From the NCBI GenBank assembly GCA_002296225.1, contig DBHR01000007.1, forward strand, positions 1 through 52,257: DNA of 52,257 nt. Direction: 5' to 3'. Origin of the DNA: Acidobacteria bacterium UBA823 (GTDB lineage Bacteria > Acidobacteriota > Vicinamibacteria > Vicinamibacterales > UBA823). The notes under the pieces are model-generated. The model was not told the origin of the DNA, did not search any database, and saw nothing but the letters and a program-made list of their open reading frames with translations. A program made the position numbers and the translations under genes. How positions within the stretch are numbered: position 1 is the first letter of the stretch; each line of letters opens with the position of its first letter. Of the stretch, positions 9,179-17,239 are shown in pieces.

Positions 9179-10360
9179 ATGAGCCGAGCGGTCTACATCG
9201 TCGGCGGTGCACGCACGCCGATGGCGCGGCACGTAGGAATTCTAAAGGATGTGTCAGCGATTGACCTCGGCGTCTTGGCGTCGAGGGCCGCGTTGGAGCG
9301 CACGGGTGTTCGGCCAGAGTGGATCGATCACGTTGTATTTGGCAACGTCCAGCAGACGAGCAGCGACGCGCTTTACGGCGCGCGTCACGTTTCCTTGAAA
9401 GCGGGGTTGCCCGTTTCAGTGCCGGCCTTGACCGTCAACCGCCTCTGCGGCTCTGGCCTCCAGGCGGCAATCACCGGCGCACAACACATCCAGCTCGAAG
9501 AGGCAGAGGTCGTGCTTGCGGGGGGGATGGAGAATATGACGCAGGCGCCGCACGTCGTGCGCGGGCTTCGATCGGGCCTTCGGCTTGGCCATAGCGAACT
9601 TGAAGACTCGCTTTGGTCGGGCTTACTGGACAGCGTCTGCGGATGCACGATGGCCGAGACGGCCGAGAACTGCGCGACGCAGTACGGCATTGGCCGCGAT
9701 GCGCAGGATGCCTACGCGCTGCGAAGCCAGCAAACCGCGGTTCGCGCATGGGATGATGGTACGCTGGCCGACGAGGTCGTGCCGGTCGAGGTGAAAACCC
9801 GCAAGGGTGTCGTCACATTCGCGCGTGACGACCACCTGCGGCCTGAGACCACACTGGAGGCGCTGGCGATGTTGCCGTCGGCGTTTACGAAGGACGGCAC
9901 AGTCACGGCTGGGAATGCGAGCGGGATCGTCGACGGCGGCGCTGCGCTCGTGCTCGCGTCCGAACAGGCAGTCGATCGCCGCGGACTCCGTCCGCTGGGC
10001 CGCTTGGTCGGTTGGGCGGTCACTGGGGTTGAGCCCAGGCTGATGGGTCTCGGGCCGGTGCCGGCAACGCGCCAGCTCCTTACCACGGTCGGCCTCTCGT
10101 TGAGTGACATCGATTTGATCGAGGTTAACGAGGCGTTTGCGGCGCAGTATCTAGCTGTGGAAAAGGAACTCGGGCTGGACCGGGACCGCGTCAACGTCAA
10201 CGGCGGCGCCATTGCGTTGGGACATCCACTCGGCATGACGGGAACTCGCCAGTTACTTACGCTGTTGCTCGAACTTCGACGCCGGGGACAGCGGCGCGGC
10301 ATCGCGACTGCGTGTATCGGCGGCGGCCAGGGGATTGCGGCGCTGGTCGAAACGGTGTGA
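9179..10360 (+). CDS. Acetyl-CoA C-acyltransferase (thiolase) 2
   Basis: Second thiolase of the operon, 393 aa, clearly diverged from the first. It has nucleophile C90 in VNRLCGSGLQAA, NEAFAAQYLAVEK near 320, the catalytic His in GGAIALGHPLGMTG near 347 and the second Cys in CIGGGQGIAALVE at the C-terminus. The MSRAVYIVGGARTPMARH start fits the family. It is flanked by the dehydrogenase (23-bp gap) and the 3-hydroxyacyl-CoA dehydrogenase (25-bp gap). Two thiolases in one operon suggest distinct chain-length or direction preferences. Assignment to acetoacetyl-CoA or 3-oxoadipyl-CoA is not possible by eye. Confidence 0.92.
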   Translation: MSRAVYIVGGARTPMARHVGILKDVSAIDLGVLASRAALERTGVRPEWIDHVVFGNVQQTSSDALYGARHVSLKAGLPVSVPALTVNRLCGSGLQAAITGAQHIQLEEAEVVLAGGMENMTQAPHVVRGLRSGLRLGHSELEDSLWSGLLDSVCGCTMAETAENCATQYGIGRDAQDAYALRSQQTAVRAWDDGTLADEVVPVEVKTRKGVVTFARDDHLRPETTLEALAMLPSAFTKDGTVTAGNASGIVDGGAALVLASEQAVDRRGLRPLGRLVGWAVTGVEPRLMGLGPVPATRQLLTTVGLSLSDIDLIEVNEAFAAQYLAVEKELGLDRDRVNVNGGAIALGHPLGMTGTRQLLTLLLELRRRGQRRGIATACIGGGQGIAALVETV

Positions 10361-10385
10361 GTCTCGGGTAAGGTAGGAGAGGGGC

Positions 10386-11234
10386 ATGGGGATTCAGACG
10401 GTCGGCGTGCTCGGTTGCGGTTTGATGGGTGCCGGAATCGCGCAGGTCTGTGCACAGGCCGGTTACCGGACGGTGATCCGCGAGGTGGATGAGGGCTTAC
10501 TCACTAAGGGGCTCGGCCGCATCGATAAATCACTCGCTGCCGGCGTCGAAAAAGGCAAGCTGACGAGGAAGGCGCGAGACGAGGCCCGAGGAAACCTGAC
10601 CGGCACTACCAGCTTCGAGGAGTTGGGACCGTGCGATCTTGTGATCGAAGCGATTGTCGAGAACCTCCACGCTAAACGGGAGGCGTTTACCGCGCTTGAA
10701 GCTGCAGTCGGCGAGCACACGATCTTTCTGTCGAACACGTCGTCGCTGTGTATCACCGAGATCGCTGCCGCGACGAAGCGACCGGATCGCTGCGGCGGGC
10801 TGCACTTCTTCAATCCGGTCCCGGTCATGAAGCTGGTCGAGGTGGTGCGCGCACTTCCGACGAGCGATAAAACCTTCGGAACCGTTTTTTCATTTGCCCA
10901 GTCGCTGGGTAAGGAGCCGATCACCGCACCCGACCGACCCGGCTTTATCGTCAACCGGCTGCTCGTGCCGTATCTACTCGAAGCGATCCGCGTCTACGAG
11001 CGTGGGCTCGCGACAGCTGAGGACATCGACAAGGGTATGACACTTGGTTGCGGCCATCCGATGGGGCCGCTCACCCTTCTGGACTTCGTTGGGCTCGATA
11101 CCACGTACTATATTGCGGAGATCATGTTCCAGGAATTCAAGGAGCCGGCTTACGCGCCGCCTCCGCTGTTGAAGCGGATGGTGCTGGCCGGACGGCTCGG
11201 CCGCAAGAGCGGGCGTGGTTTCTACGAGTACTGA
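10386..11234 (+). CDS. 3-hydroxyacyl-CoA dehydrogenase (3-hydroxybutyryl-CoA dehydrogenase type)
   Basis: NAD(P)-dependent oxidation of 3-hydroxyacyl-CoA or the reverse reduction, 282 aa, single-function HBD length. The N-terminal Rossmann motif is VGVLGCGLMGAGIAQ. SNTSSLCITEIA near 116, HFFNPVPVMKLVEVV near 138 (catalytic His) and the C-terminal NPMGPLTLLDFVGLD-like helix (here HPMGPLTLLDFVGLDT) are present. The end KSGRGFYEY is diagnostic. ATG 10386 is preceded by AGGAGAGGGGC. It forms the enzymatic partner of the preceding thiolases and is a paralogue of the dehydrogenase at 24344. Confidence 0.93.
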   Translation: MGIQTVGVLGCGLMGAGIAQVCAQAGYRTVIREVDEGLLTKGLGRIDKSLAAGVEKGKLTRKARDEARGNLTGTTSFEELGPCDLVIEAIVENLHAKREAFTALEAAVGEHTIFLSNTSSLCITEIAAATKRPDRCGGLHFFNPVPVMKLVEVVRALPTSDKTFGTVFSFAQSLGKEPITAPDRPGFIVNRLLVPYLLEAIRVYERGLATAEDIDKGMTLGCGHPMGPLTLLDFVGLDTTYYIAEIMFQEFKEPAYAPPPLLKRMVLAGRLGRKSGRGFYEY

Positions 11235-11265
11235 AGAATGCCCTGAGGCGGTCAACCCGCTCATG

Positions 11266-11271
11266 TACAAT
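11266..11271 (+). promoter_or_regulatory. Candidate -10 element (TACAAT) of a leaderless folE transcript
   Basis: TACAAT (5 of 6 consensus) ends exactly 6 nt before ATG 11278, with no Shine-Dalgarno. A CTGAGG at 11243-11248, with 17-bp spacing, could be a weak -35. Confidence 0.5.
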
Positions 11272-11277
11272 AACTCT

Positions 11278-11886
11278 ATGCGCGATCTCGTGCGGGCGCT
11301 GTTGGCCGCACTAGGTGAAGACCCGACTCGTGACGGCCTGACGCGCACGCCGGAACGGGTCGAGCGGTCACTCAGATTCCTGACGTCGGGTTATAAGACT
11401 GACGTGGGCACTCTCCTTAACGGCGCACTATTCGACGTTGACTATAGCGAGATGGTGATCGTGAAGGATATCGATTTCTACTCGCTATGCGAGCATCATC
11501 TGTTACCGTTCTTCGGAAAGTGTCATGTGGCCTACATTCCGCGTAACAAGGTGATCGGGCTCAGCAAGATTCCGCGACTGGTCGAGGCATTCAGCCGTCG
11601 GTTGCAGGTGCAGGAGCGGCTGACTAATCAGATCGCCAATACGATCCGAGCAACCCTTAACCCACTCGGTGTCGCCGTTGTCCTCGAGGCGACCCATCTC
11701 TGCATGTCGATGCGGGGGGTTGAGAAGCAGAATTCCACGGCAGTGACGAGCGCTATGCTCGGCGTGCTGCGCGACGACGCGCGGACCCGGATGGAATTCC
11801 TGGAGCTCATTCGTCGGCGCAACGGCGTAGAGTCGTGGGGCGCGGCGGCCGAGCAGGGAGCGCCCTGTGTCGCGGAGAAGGTCTGA
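11278..11886 (+). CDS. folE: GTP cyclohydrolase I
   Basis: Converts GTP to 7,8-dihydroneopterin triphosphate for folate or other pterin/deazapurine pathways; homodecameric, cytosolic, zinc-dependent. The 202-aa product has Zn ligands C71 and H74 in SLCEHHLLPFFG and C142 in HLCMSMRGVEK. LSKIPRLVEAFSRRLQVQERLT and NSTAVTSAMLG are also present. Start ATG 11278 (MRDLVRALL) is favoured over ATG 11263, because the intervening codons coincide with the TACAAT -10 element. The next gene overlaps its 3' end by 20 nt. Confidence 0.94.
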   Translation: MRDLVRALLAALGEDPTRDGLTRTPERVERSLRFLTSGYKTDVGTLLNGALFDVDYSEMVIVKDIDFYSLCEHHLLPFFGKCHVAYIPRNKVIGLSKIPRLVEAFSRRLQVQERLTNQIANTIRATLNPLGVAVVLEATHLCMSMRGVEKQNSTAVTSAMLGVLRDDARTRMEFLELIRRRNGVESWGAAAEQGAPCVAEKV

Positions 11887-12499
11887 TTTCGCCGTCGGCA
11901 GGGCCGGCAGTCGGTGCTGGGTGTTACTGTTCGGCATCGTGACGGCAACTGTTGCAGTGACGGCTCTGACCCTAGCGGAACCGGTAGCAATCGCATGCCC
12001 GTCGATGTTAGGGCACGGCATCGACACGGATCGCGATTTCTGCGACGTTCTAACGGGACGCGATCCCGCCGGGGGGGTCGTTGTCACCATCCCGCGCCAT
12101 GAGGGCGAGGCCACGCTGGCATTCGACCTGTCCAATCGGCACACGTACTCCGAGGGCCAAGTCCGGGCCGGCCGGGCGTTCGCGCGGTATACAGCGACGG
12201 TCGGCATCTTTACGCTGGACGGGACGTTGCTGGCTCTTGCTGCTGTGCAGAGCGAATTTCGGGACGCCGACGACCTGGTCGATCGGGTCGATGGCGGTGC
12301 GGGCCCGGGCGGGGTCAAGGCCGTCGCCCCGGTCGGTCTCGAACGGGTATTGGTCACTATCCCAGCCGAGGTGACCGAGGTGAGCATCCTTGGACAACTG
12401 CTTGAGGTGATTCGGATCGACGGCCGGGATACCTTCCGGTCGCCTGGGCGGCCGATTGCGATCGTGAGCAATGTCGAGCTTGACTATCGTCCCCGCTGA
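11867..12499 (+). CDS. Exported or membrane-anchored hypothetical protein
   Basis: The 210-aa product has no domain I recognise. The N-terminus has a basic stretch (MSRRRSDFAVGRAGSR) followed by a hydrophobic segment near residues 18-38 (LLFGIVTATVAVTALTLAEP) ending at an Ala-rich possible cleavage site, so it is likely secreted to the periplasm or anchored in the inner membrane. The remainder looks beta-rich with two cysteines (CPSMLGHGIDTDRDFC) near 44-59 that could form a disulfide. GTG 11867 lies inside folE (20-nt overlap), implying translational coupling. Confidence 0.6.
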   Translation: MSRRRSDFAVGRAGSRCWVLLFGIVTATVAVTALTLAEPVAIACPSMLGHGIDTDRDFCDVLTGRDPAGGVVVTIPRHEGEATLAFDLSNRHTYSEGQVRAGRAFARYTATVGIFTLDGTLLALAAVQSEFRDADDLVDRVDGGAGPGGVKAVAPVGLERVLVTIPAEVTEVSILGQLLEVIRIDGRDTFRSPGRPIAIVSNVELDYRPR

Positions 12500-12588
12500 C
12501 GGCGTTTCGAACTAGTGGCGGTGAACTGCTTGGGACGGCGGTTCTGCCCCAGTCGTGACGCATGCTTGCTTGAGGAGGACAACTGCGG

Positions 12589-13593
12589 ATGTTGCCACGT
12601 GACGTGATTATCATCGGGGCAGGCCCAGCCGGCCTCGCCGCCGCGATTGCTGCTAAGCAGCACGGGCTCGATTACACCGTGCTCGAGAAAGGTGTGCTTG
12701 TAAACTCGCTCTATCACTTCCCGACTCACATGATGTTTTTTACCACCCCGGAGCGGCTGGAGATCGGCGGGATACCCTTCATCACGCCGTACGAGAAGCC
12801 AACCCGTGTGGAGTCACTGCGGTACTATCGGCGTGTCACCGATGTCTACGAGTTGATGATCGAACTGGGAGAGCATGTGACGGCGGTTCAGGCACCGCAG
12901 GCTGGTCGGACCGAGACGTTTACCGTCGAAACTCGGTCCGTAGAGGGCAAGACCCGAAGATTGGAGAGCCGTACGGTTGTACTCGCAATCGGCTGCTACG
13001 ACCATCCGAACCTAATGGGCATTCCGGGTGAGCAACTACCGCACGTTTCGCACTATTACGACGACGCGCATCGTTATTATCGTAAGCGCGTGATCATCGT
13101 GGGTGGAAAGAACTCGGCCGCCGAGGCAGCCCTCGAACTCTACCGTGCTGGTGCCCACCCGACGTTGGTGCACCGGCAGGCCGAATTGGGGGGTTCGATC
13201 AAGTACTGGGTGCGACCGGACATTGAGAACAGGATTTCTGAGGGTTCGATTCCGGCACGTTTTGAAACCCGGCTACTGGAAATCCGGCCAAAGGAAGTCG
13301 TTGTCGAACACGGCGGGCGACAGGATGTGCTGCCGGCGGATCATGTTCTGCTCATGACTGGCTACCTGACCGATCCGACCCTGATGCGTCAGGTTGGGGT
13401 ACGGCTGGATCCCAAGACCCTCGTGCCCGAGCACAGCGCGGACACGTTTGAGTCGAACGTGCCGGGTTTCTATATCGCTGGCACGGCTCTTACGGGTGTG
13501 CACAGTGGTCGGATTTTCATCGAGAACGGCCGATTCCATGGCCAAGTTGTCGTCGATGCAATCCGGCAGCGACTCGCGAGCGTCGAGGCATAG
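12589..13593 (+). CDS. ypdA: YpdA-family FAD-dependent (bacillithiol) disulfide reductase
   Basis: Thioredoxin-reductase-like flavoprotein of the YpdA family, 334 aa. In Firmicutes this enzyme reduces bacillithiol disulfide with NADPH. The FAD-binding motif is VIIIGAGPAGLAAAIAA at residue 5. The YpdA hallmark NSLYHFPTHMMFFTTPERLEIGG follows near 38, and a second nucleotide-binding motif IIVGGKNSAAEAALE lies near 168. No CxxC redox pair is present, as expected for YpdA. The start ATG 12589 follows a GAGGAGG about 10 nt upstream. It implies that the host uses bacillithiol or a similar low-molecular-weight thiol; this is inference, as no bsh gene is in the window. Confidence 0.88.
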   Translation: MLPRDVIIIGAGPAGLAAAIAAKQHGLDYTVLEKGVLVNSLYHFPTHMMFFTTPERLEIGGIPFITPYEKPTRVESLRYYRRVTDVYELMIELGEHVTAVQAPQAGRTETFTVETRSVEGKTRRLESRTVVLAIGCYDHPNLMGIPGEQLPHVSHYYDDAHRYYRKRVIIVGGKNSAAEAALELYRAGAHPTLVHRQAELGGSIKYWVRPDIENRISEGSIPARFETRLLEIRPKEVVVEHGGRQDVLPADHVLLMTGYLTDPTLMRQVGVRLDPKTLVPEHSADTFESNVPGFYIAGTALTGVHSGRIFIENGRFHGQVVVDAIRQRLASVEA

Positions 13594-13626
13594 GATTCGG
13601 CAGGGCGAACCCATCGCCTGTTGCTG

Positions 13627-13662
13627 GCCTCTCGTTTTTGTGCCTGTAAGAAAACGAGAGGC
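13627..13662. terminator. Perfect 12-bp inverted repeat between convergent genes
   Basis: GCCTCTCGTTTT (13627-13638) and AAAACGAGAGGC (13651-13662) are exact complements around a 12-nt loop. It lies midway between the converging ypdA and Lon-N genes, the place for a bidirectional terminator. The T/A tract is inside the stem and no long T-run follows on either strand, so efficiency is uncertain. Confidence 0.5.
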
Positions 13663-13688
13663 AAAACACGAAACACCCTCGGCTGTGA

Positions 13689-14321
13689 TTACTGCACTTG
13701 GACGTGCCGTCCGGAGTGGTGGCCCAGCATGAGTTTCATTTCGAGCAGTTGGATTAGCGATTCACAACGGTTGAGCAGGCCGTCACGTTCGAGTAAGGCC
13801 TGCTTCTCGACCGGTTCCAAGTCGAGATACTGCGAAAGCGCGTTGACGACATCCTCGTCTGGCATGGAGGCGGGCACCTGAGCTTCTGAGCCGGCTTGAC
13901 GTAGACCCTGTGCCACCAGTGTCTCCAGATGTCGGCGGTCGCTTCGGATCGTCTGACGGATGGTGTCGTCGAACGGCTCAACGATGCTGTCCACTCGCGC
14001 CAGGCGGTAGCTACGCCTGTCGTCCTCGTCTAGGATCCGAAACTTCTGCAGTCCACAGAGGATGATGTTGTAACGGCCGTCACCTAACCGTTCGAAGTTT
14101 GTGATCAGGCCAGCGCATCCGATCGGGTATACAGATGGCCGGCCCTCATAATCCCGCTCCCACCCAGGCCGTAGTAGCACCATGCCAATGATGCGGTCGC
14201 CCTGAAGCGCATCGGCGACCAACTTTCGAAACCGCAGCTCGAAGATGTGCAACGGAAGACAGACGTTGGGAAACAGAACGATGTTTGGCAGCGGGAAGAT
14301 CGGAATCGATTGCGGAAGCAT
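13689..14321 (-). CDS. Lon N-terminal (LON substrate-binding) domain protein
   Basis: Stand-alone LON substrate-binding (PUA-like) domain without ATPase or protease domains, 210 aa. The N-terminus IPIFPLPNIVLFPNVCLPLHIFELRFRKLV is the classic Lon-N signature. GRYNIILCGLQKFRIL near 95 is the second conserved block, and the rest is helical. Such proteins are common but functionally obscure, and are thought to bind polypeptides. The gene follows the uracil-DNA glycosylase on the same strand after 121 bp. ATG 14321 begins the conserved region directly. Confidence 0.88.
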   Translation of the reverse strand: MLPQSIPIFPLPNIVLFPNVCLPLHIFELRFRKLVADALQGDRIIGMVLLRPGWERDYEGRPSVYPIGCAGLITNFERLGDGRYNIILCGLQKFRILDEDDRRSYRLARVDSIVEPFDDTIRQTIRSDRRHLETLVAQGLRQAGSEAQVPASMPDEDVVNALSQYLDLEPVEKQALLERDGLLNRCESLIQLLEMKLMLGHHSGRHVQVQ

Positions 14322-14442
14322 GGCCAGGCGTATCTATCGTTGACGGCGTTCAGCGGATGGTTTTTGTCTTGTTATTCAGGTTGTCGGCATCGATGGCCTG
14401 ACGGAACTCCCTGAATATGTCCAGCTAGGGCACGATTCAATT

Positions 14443-15201
14443 CTAGCACGTGGCTCGACCGTGCTTTGTGATCGCAGCGGATGTGATTAGCTGCGAGGCA
14501 GTTTTGAAAATGCACGCGAGCATCGGCGCCGTGAGCCTGCCGGTGTTGGTGTTCTGACGGCTGGGATGGTACGAGGCGATTAAGGCGGGGCCGCGGTCGG
14601 GCGTGAATACGAGTCCGTGCTTGAATGCTGGCCGTGGCGAAGGGCAGATGCTCAAGCCGCGCATGACGCGCCAGTAGGTGTCGTAAGCGATTCGGCCGAG
14701 CGCTATGATGGCGTGAACATTTGGCAGTGCGGCGAGCTCGGCTTCGAGGTGCGGTTGGCAGTTTTTTATTTCTTGACCGGTAGGCTTATTATCCGGCGGC
14801 GCGCATCGCACGACAGCGGTGATATAGGCATCGCGCAGCTTCAGACCGTCCGTGGCGTGACGCGCGGTCGGAATATTTGCGAAGCCGTATTGGTGCATGG
14901 CGCGCATGAGGAAATCACCGCTACCGTCGCCCGTGAACACCCGACCGGTCCGGTTCGCGCCGTGAGCTGCCGGCGCTAGTCCAAGGACCAGCAGGCGTGC
15001 GCGCCGATCGCCGAAGCCTGGCACCGGCCTACCCCAATACACGTCGTCGCGATGTGCCGCCTTTTTTCTCCCCGCTACTCGTGCGCAGTACGCGCGAAGC
15101 CGAGGGCAGCGATCGCAATGTACGACCGCCTGACGGATTGTCGACAGCGATATCCTTGTCGGCTTATCGTGGCGCGAGCGCATCGGCCTGCTCGTGGGCA
15201 T
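14443..15201 (-). CDS. Type-5 uracil-DNA glycosylase (UdgB-like)
   Basis: Iron-sulfur base-excision repair glycosylase, 252 aa. Motif A reads LGLAPAAHGANRTGRVFTGDGSGDFL near 73-98; the Ala-rich GLAPAAHG with no catalytic Asp or Asn is typical of family 5 (UDGb). Cysteines in CDRCPRLRAYC near 29 and further Cys at APPD- and KNCQPH-positions provide the 4Fe-4S ligands. Motif B is SYHPSRQNTNTGRLT near 210. It acts on uracil, hypoxanthine and related lesions. The start overlaps the lipA 3' end by 38 nt on the same strand; ATG 15183 is an alternative start that shortens the overlap. Confidence 0.88.
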   Translation of the reverse strand: MPTSRPMRSRHDKPTRISLSTIRQAVVHCDRCPRLRAYCARVAGRKKAAHRDDVYWGRPVPGFGDRRARLLVLGLAPAAHGANRTGRVFTGDGSGDFLMRAMHQYGFANIPTARHATDGLKLRDAYITAVVRCAPPDNKPTGQEIKNCQPHLEAELAALPNVHAIIALGRIAYDTYWRVMRGLSICPSPRPAFKHGLVFTPDRGPALIASYHPSRQNTNTGRLTAPMLACIFKTASQLITSAAITKHGRATC

Positions 15202-16081
15202 GGTAGGAGCTTCTTACGAGTGGTCCCGATTCGACATGAAGAAAGCCGAGGGCGCGCGCGAAGCACTCGATTTCGGCAAACTCCCGCGGCTCGTAATAGC
15301 GCGTCAAGGGGAGATGTGCTGGTGAGGGACGAAGGTACTGGCCGACGGTGAGTATGCGGCAATCCTGTTGCCGTAAGTCGGCGATCGTCTCACGCACCTC
15401 ATCCATCGTTTCGCCCAGACCAACCATCAGACCAGATTTTGTTGGAATCTCAGGCGCTGACCGCGCAGCGCGGAGGAGGAGTTCCAGTGCACGGTCGTAC
15501 CGGCCAGCCGGCCGGGCGGTGCGGTAGAGCCGCCGCACGGTCTCGATGTTGTGATTTAGCACGTTCGGCTTCGCTTCGAGGACCGTCTGGAGCGCTCGCT
15601 CTTGTCCACGGAAATCCGGGATCAGAACTTCGATTCGACAGGCTGGCCGAGCTCTCCGTGTTGCGCGGAGGGTCGCAGCGAATGCCGACGCTCCGCTGTC
15701 CGGTAAGTCGTCGCGATCGACCGACGTGATGACCACGTGGGCGAGCTTGAGCAGCGCGACGGCCCGTCCCACGCGTTCTGGTTCATTGGGGTCTACAGGC
15801 TGCGGTCTGCCGTGCACGACGTTGCAATATCCGCACGATCGGGTGCAGACGTCGCCTAGGATCATAAAGGTCGCGGTACCGCGATCCCAGCATTCGCCAA
15901 TGTTTGGACAGTTCGCTTCTTCGCAGACAGTGTGCAGCTTCAAAGACTGGACGAGCTGTTTTAAACGCCGGTAGCCTGGCGAGCCTGGCGCTTGGACCCT
16001 TAGCCAAGGTGGCTTCGGTTTGCGGGGTGGCGGAGCGCCTCGCACCGGACGCCCGCGCAGCAGCGGCACGGTCGCAGTCAT
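15164..16081 (-). CDS. lipA: Lipoyl synthase
   Basis: Radical SAM enzyme inserting two sulfurs into protein-bound octanoyl groups to form lipoyl cofactor, 305 aa. The auxiliary cluster motif C-x4-C-x5-C is at C53, C58 and C64 (CEEANCPNIGEC). The SAM cluster CTRSCGYC is at C79, C83 and C86. The C-terminal RSSYHA that supplies the serine ligand is present near 290. The N-terminus has a short Pro/Arg-rich extension. It is the first gene of a minus-strand unit continuing into the uracil-DNA glycosylase, and it diverges from the exonuclease gene. lipB is not in the window. Confidence 0.96.
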   Translation of the reverse strand: MTATVPLLRGRPVRGAPPPRKPKPPWLRVQAPGSPGYRRLKQLVQSLKLHTVCEEANCPNIGECWDRGTATFMILGDVCTRSCGYCNVVHGRPQPVDPNEPERVGRAVALLKLAHVVITSVDRDDLPDSGASAFAATLRATRRARPACRIEVLIPDFRGQERALQTVLEAKPNVLNHNIETVRRLYRTARPAGRYDRALELLLRAARSAPEIPTKSGLMVGLGETMDEVRETIADLRQQDCRILTVGQYLRPSPAHLPLTRYYEPREFAEIECFARALGFLHVESGPLVRSSYHAHEQADALAPR

Positions 16082-16172
16082 GGGCCTCTATACTAGCGCT
16101 GATTCCGTTGTTTGGGACTGAGGGACCGGAGAGTGGGCGAGGTCGGCGGCCCTTCCACATTAGGAGGATTGG

Positions 16173-16238
16173 CTTTTCGTGCACCCGGTCTGTAGCCTCC
16201 GCTCTCTGGCGCTCGGCTGAAGACCGGTGGGCGAAAAG
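16173..16238. other. Predicted long imperfect hairpin between lipA and the exonuclease gene
   Basis: CTTTTCG followed by CACC and GGTCT (16173-16191) pairs with AGACCGGTGGGCGAAAAG (16221-16238): 7 + 3 + 5 base pairs with a small internal loop and one bulge. The apical region can form a further AGCC/GGCT stem (16194-16197 with 16215-16218). The surrounding 276-bp intergenic region has no supportable ORF. It may be a small structured RNA or a regulatory leader; I cannot name a family. Confidence 0.35.
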
Positions 16239-16321
16239 AACCCACGTACCCGGGGAGGGCTCCGGCGCGGGGTTGCCGGTGGGAACAGTGGTGGATACGG
16301 GAGCGCTGAAAGCACGTTCGC

Positions 16322-16350
16322 TTGAGCTTTCCCCGGTGCGATTCTAGAGT
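16322..16350 (+). promoter_or_regulatory. Candidate sigma70-type promoter of a leaderless exonuclease transcript
   Basis: TTGAGC (16322-16327) and TAGAGT (16345-16350) are separated by exactly 17 bp. The -10 ends 7 nt before ATG 16358, so the predicted transcription start coincides with the start codon. No Shine-Dalgarno is seen. Confidence 0.5.
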
Positions 16351-16357
16351 ATGTCCA

Positions 16358-17239
16358 ATGAATGTGTTCCTCGTTGATGGGACCTACGAGTTGTTCAGAC
16401 ATTTTTATGCTGTGCCGGCGTCCTCGGACGCCGACGGTAATGAAATCGGTGCTGTGCGCGGCGTGCTCGGCTCGATCGTGTTAATGCTGGAAGACGGTGT
16501 GACGCACGTCGGAGTTGCCACGGACCACGTCATTGAATCGTTTCGGAATGAGCTCTGGCCAGACTACAAGACGGGAGAGGGGATCGACCCCGTCTTACGC
16601 GCGCAGTTTCACCCTCTGGAGGAGGCGTTGGTCGCGATGGGTATCATGGTCTGGCCGATGGAGGAGTTTGAGGCGGACGACGGTTTGGCGTCAGCCACGG
16701 TGAAGGCCTCCGCCGACGAGGCGGTAGAACAGGTGTTCATCTGCACGCCCGACAAGGATCTCGCCCAGTGCGTCGTTGGCGATCGTGTCGTGCAGTTCGA
16801 TCGCCGTGCCGGCCTGATACGCGACGCTGACAAGGTGCGGGAGAAGTTCGGCGTGTCGCCACAATCGATTCCCGACTACCTAGCCCTGATGGGGGATTCA
16901 GCCGATGGCTATCCAGGGCTGCCAGGGTGGGGGGCGAAGTCGGCGAGCGCTGTGTTGGGCTGTTACGGGCACATTGAGGCGATTCCCGACGCGGCCGATT
17001 CTTGGGAAGTGAAGGTGCGGGGTGCCAATAAACTTGCACAAACGCTGACGGAGCAGCGTGAAGCCGCCTTGAAGTTTCGTGAGCTGGCGACGCTGCGTAA
17101 AGATGCGCCGGTGTTCGACTCAGTCGACCAACTCCGATGGGTCGGCCCTCGGGGTAATTTTTTCGATCTCTGTGTGAAGATAAATGCCAGCGGGATCTAC
17201 CGGCGCGTCGACAGACTGGCGGGTCAGCGACGCTCATGA
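16358..17239 (+). CDS. Stand-alone 5'-3' exonuclease / flap endonuclease (PolA N-domain-like)
   Basis: FEN/5'-nuclease superfamily protein of 293 aa without a polymerase domain. Metal-binding acidic residues are seen in NVFLVDGTY (D7), EEFEADDGLASA near 103, CTPDKDLAQCV near 130 and the helix-hairpin-helix region MGDSADGYPGLPGWGAKSAS near 180. These fit removal of RNA primers or flaps. ATG 16358 begins the conserved first strand; an upstream in-frame start at 16322 would overlap the promoter. The stop overlaps the next ORF as ATGA. Confidence 0.88.
   Translation: MNVFLVDGTYELFRHFYAVPASSDADGNEIGAVRGVLGSIVLMLEDGVTHVGVATDHVIESFRNELWPDYKTGEGIDPVLRAQFHPLEEALVAMGIMVWPMEEFEADDGLASATVKASADEAVEQVFICTPDKDLAQCVVGDRVVQFDRRAGLIRDADKVREKFGVSPQSIPDYLALMGDSADGYPGLPGWGAKSASAVLGCYGHIEAIPDAADSWEVKVRGANKLAQTLTEQREAALKFRELATLRKDAPVFDSVDQLRWVGPRGNFFDLCVKINASGIYRRVDRLAGQRRS

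Noticed and set aside
14345..14442. Minus-strand frame reading DIFREFRQAIDADNLNNKTKTIR before the Lon-N gene
   Set aside because: It looks coding-like, but a TAG lies just upstream and there is no start codon, so it may be chance or a remnant; not supportable as a gene.
16240..16320. Cobalamin-riboswitch-like string (GCGCGGGGTTGCCGG) on either strand
   Set aside because: The conserved GCCACTG and AGTCAGGA segments of that class are missing and the neighbours do not concern B12.
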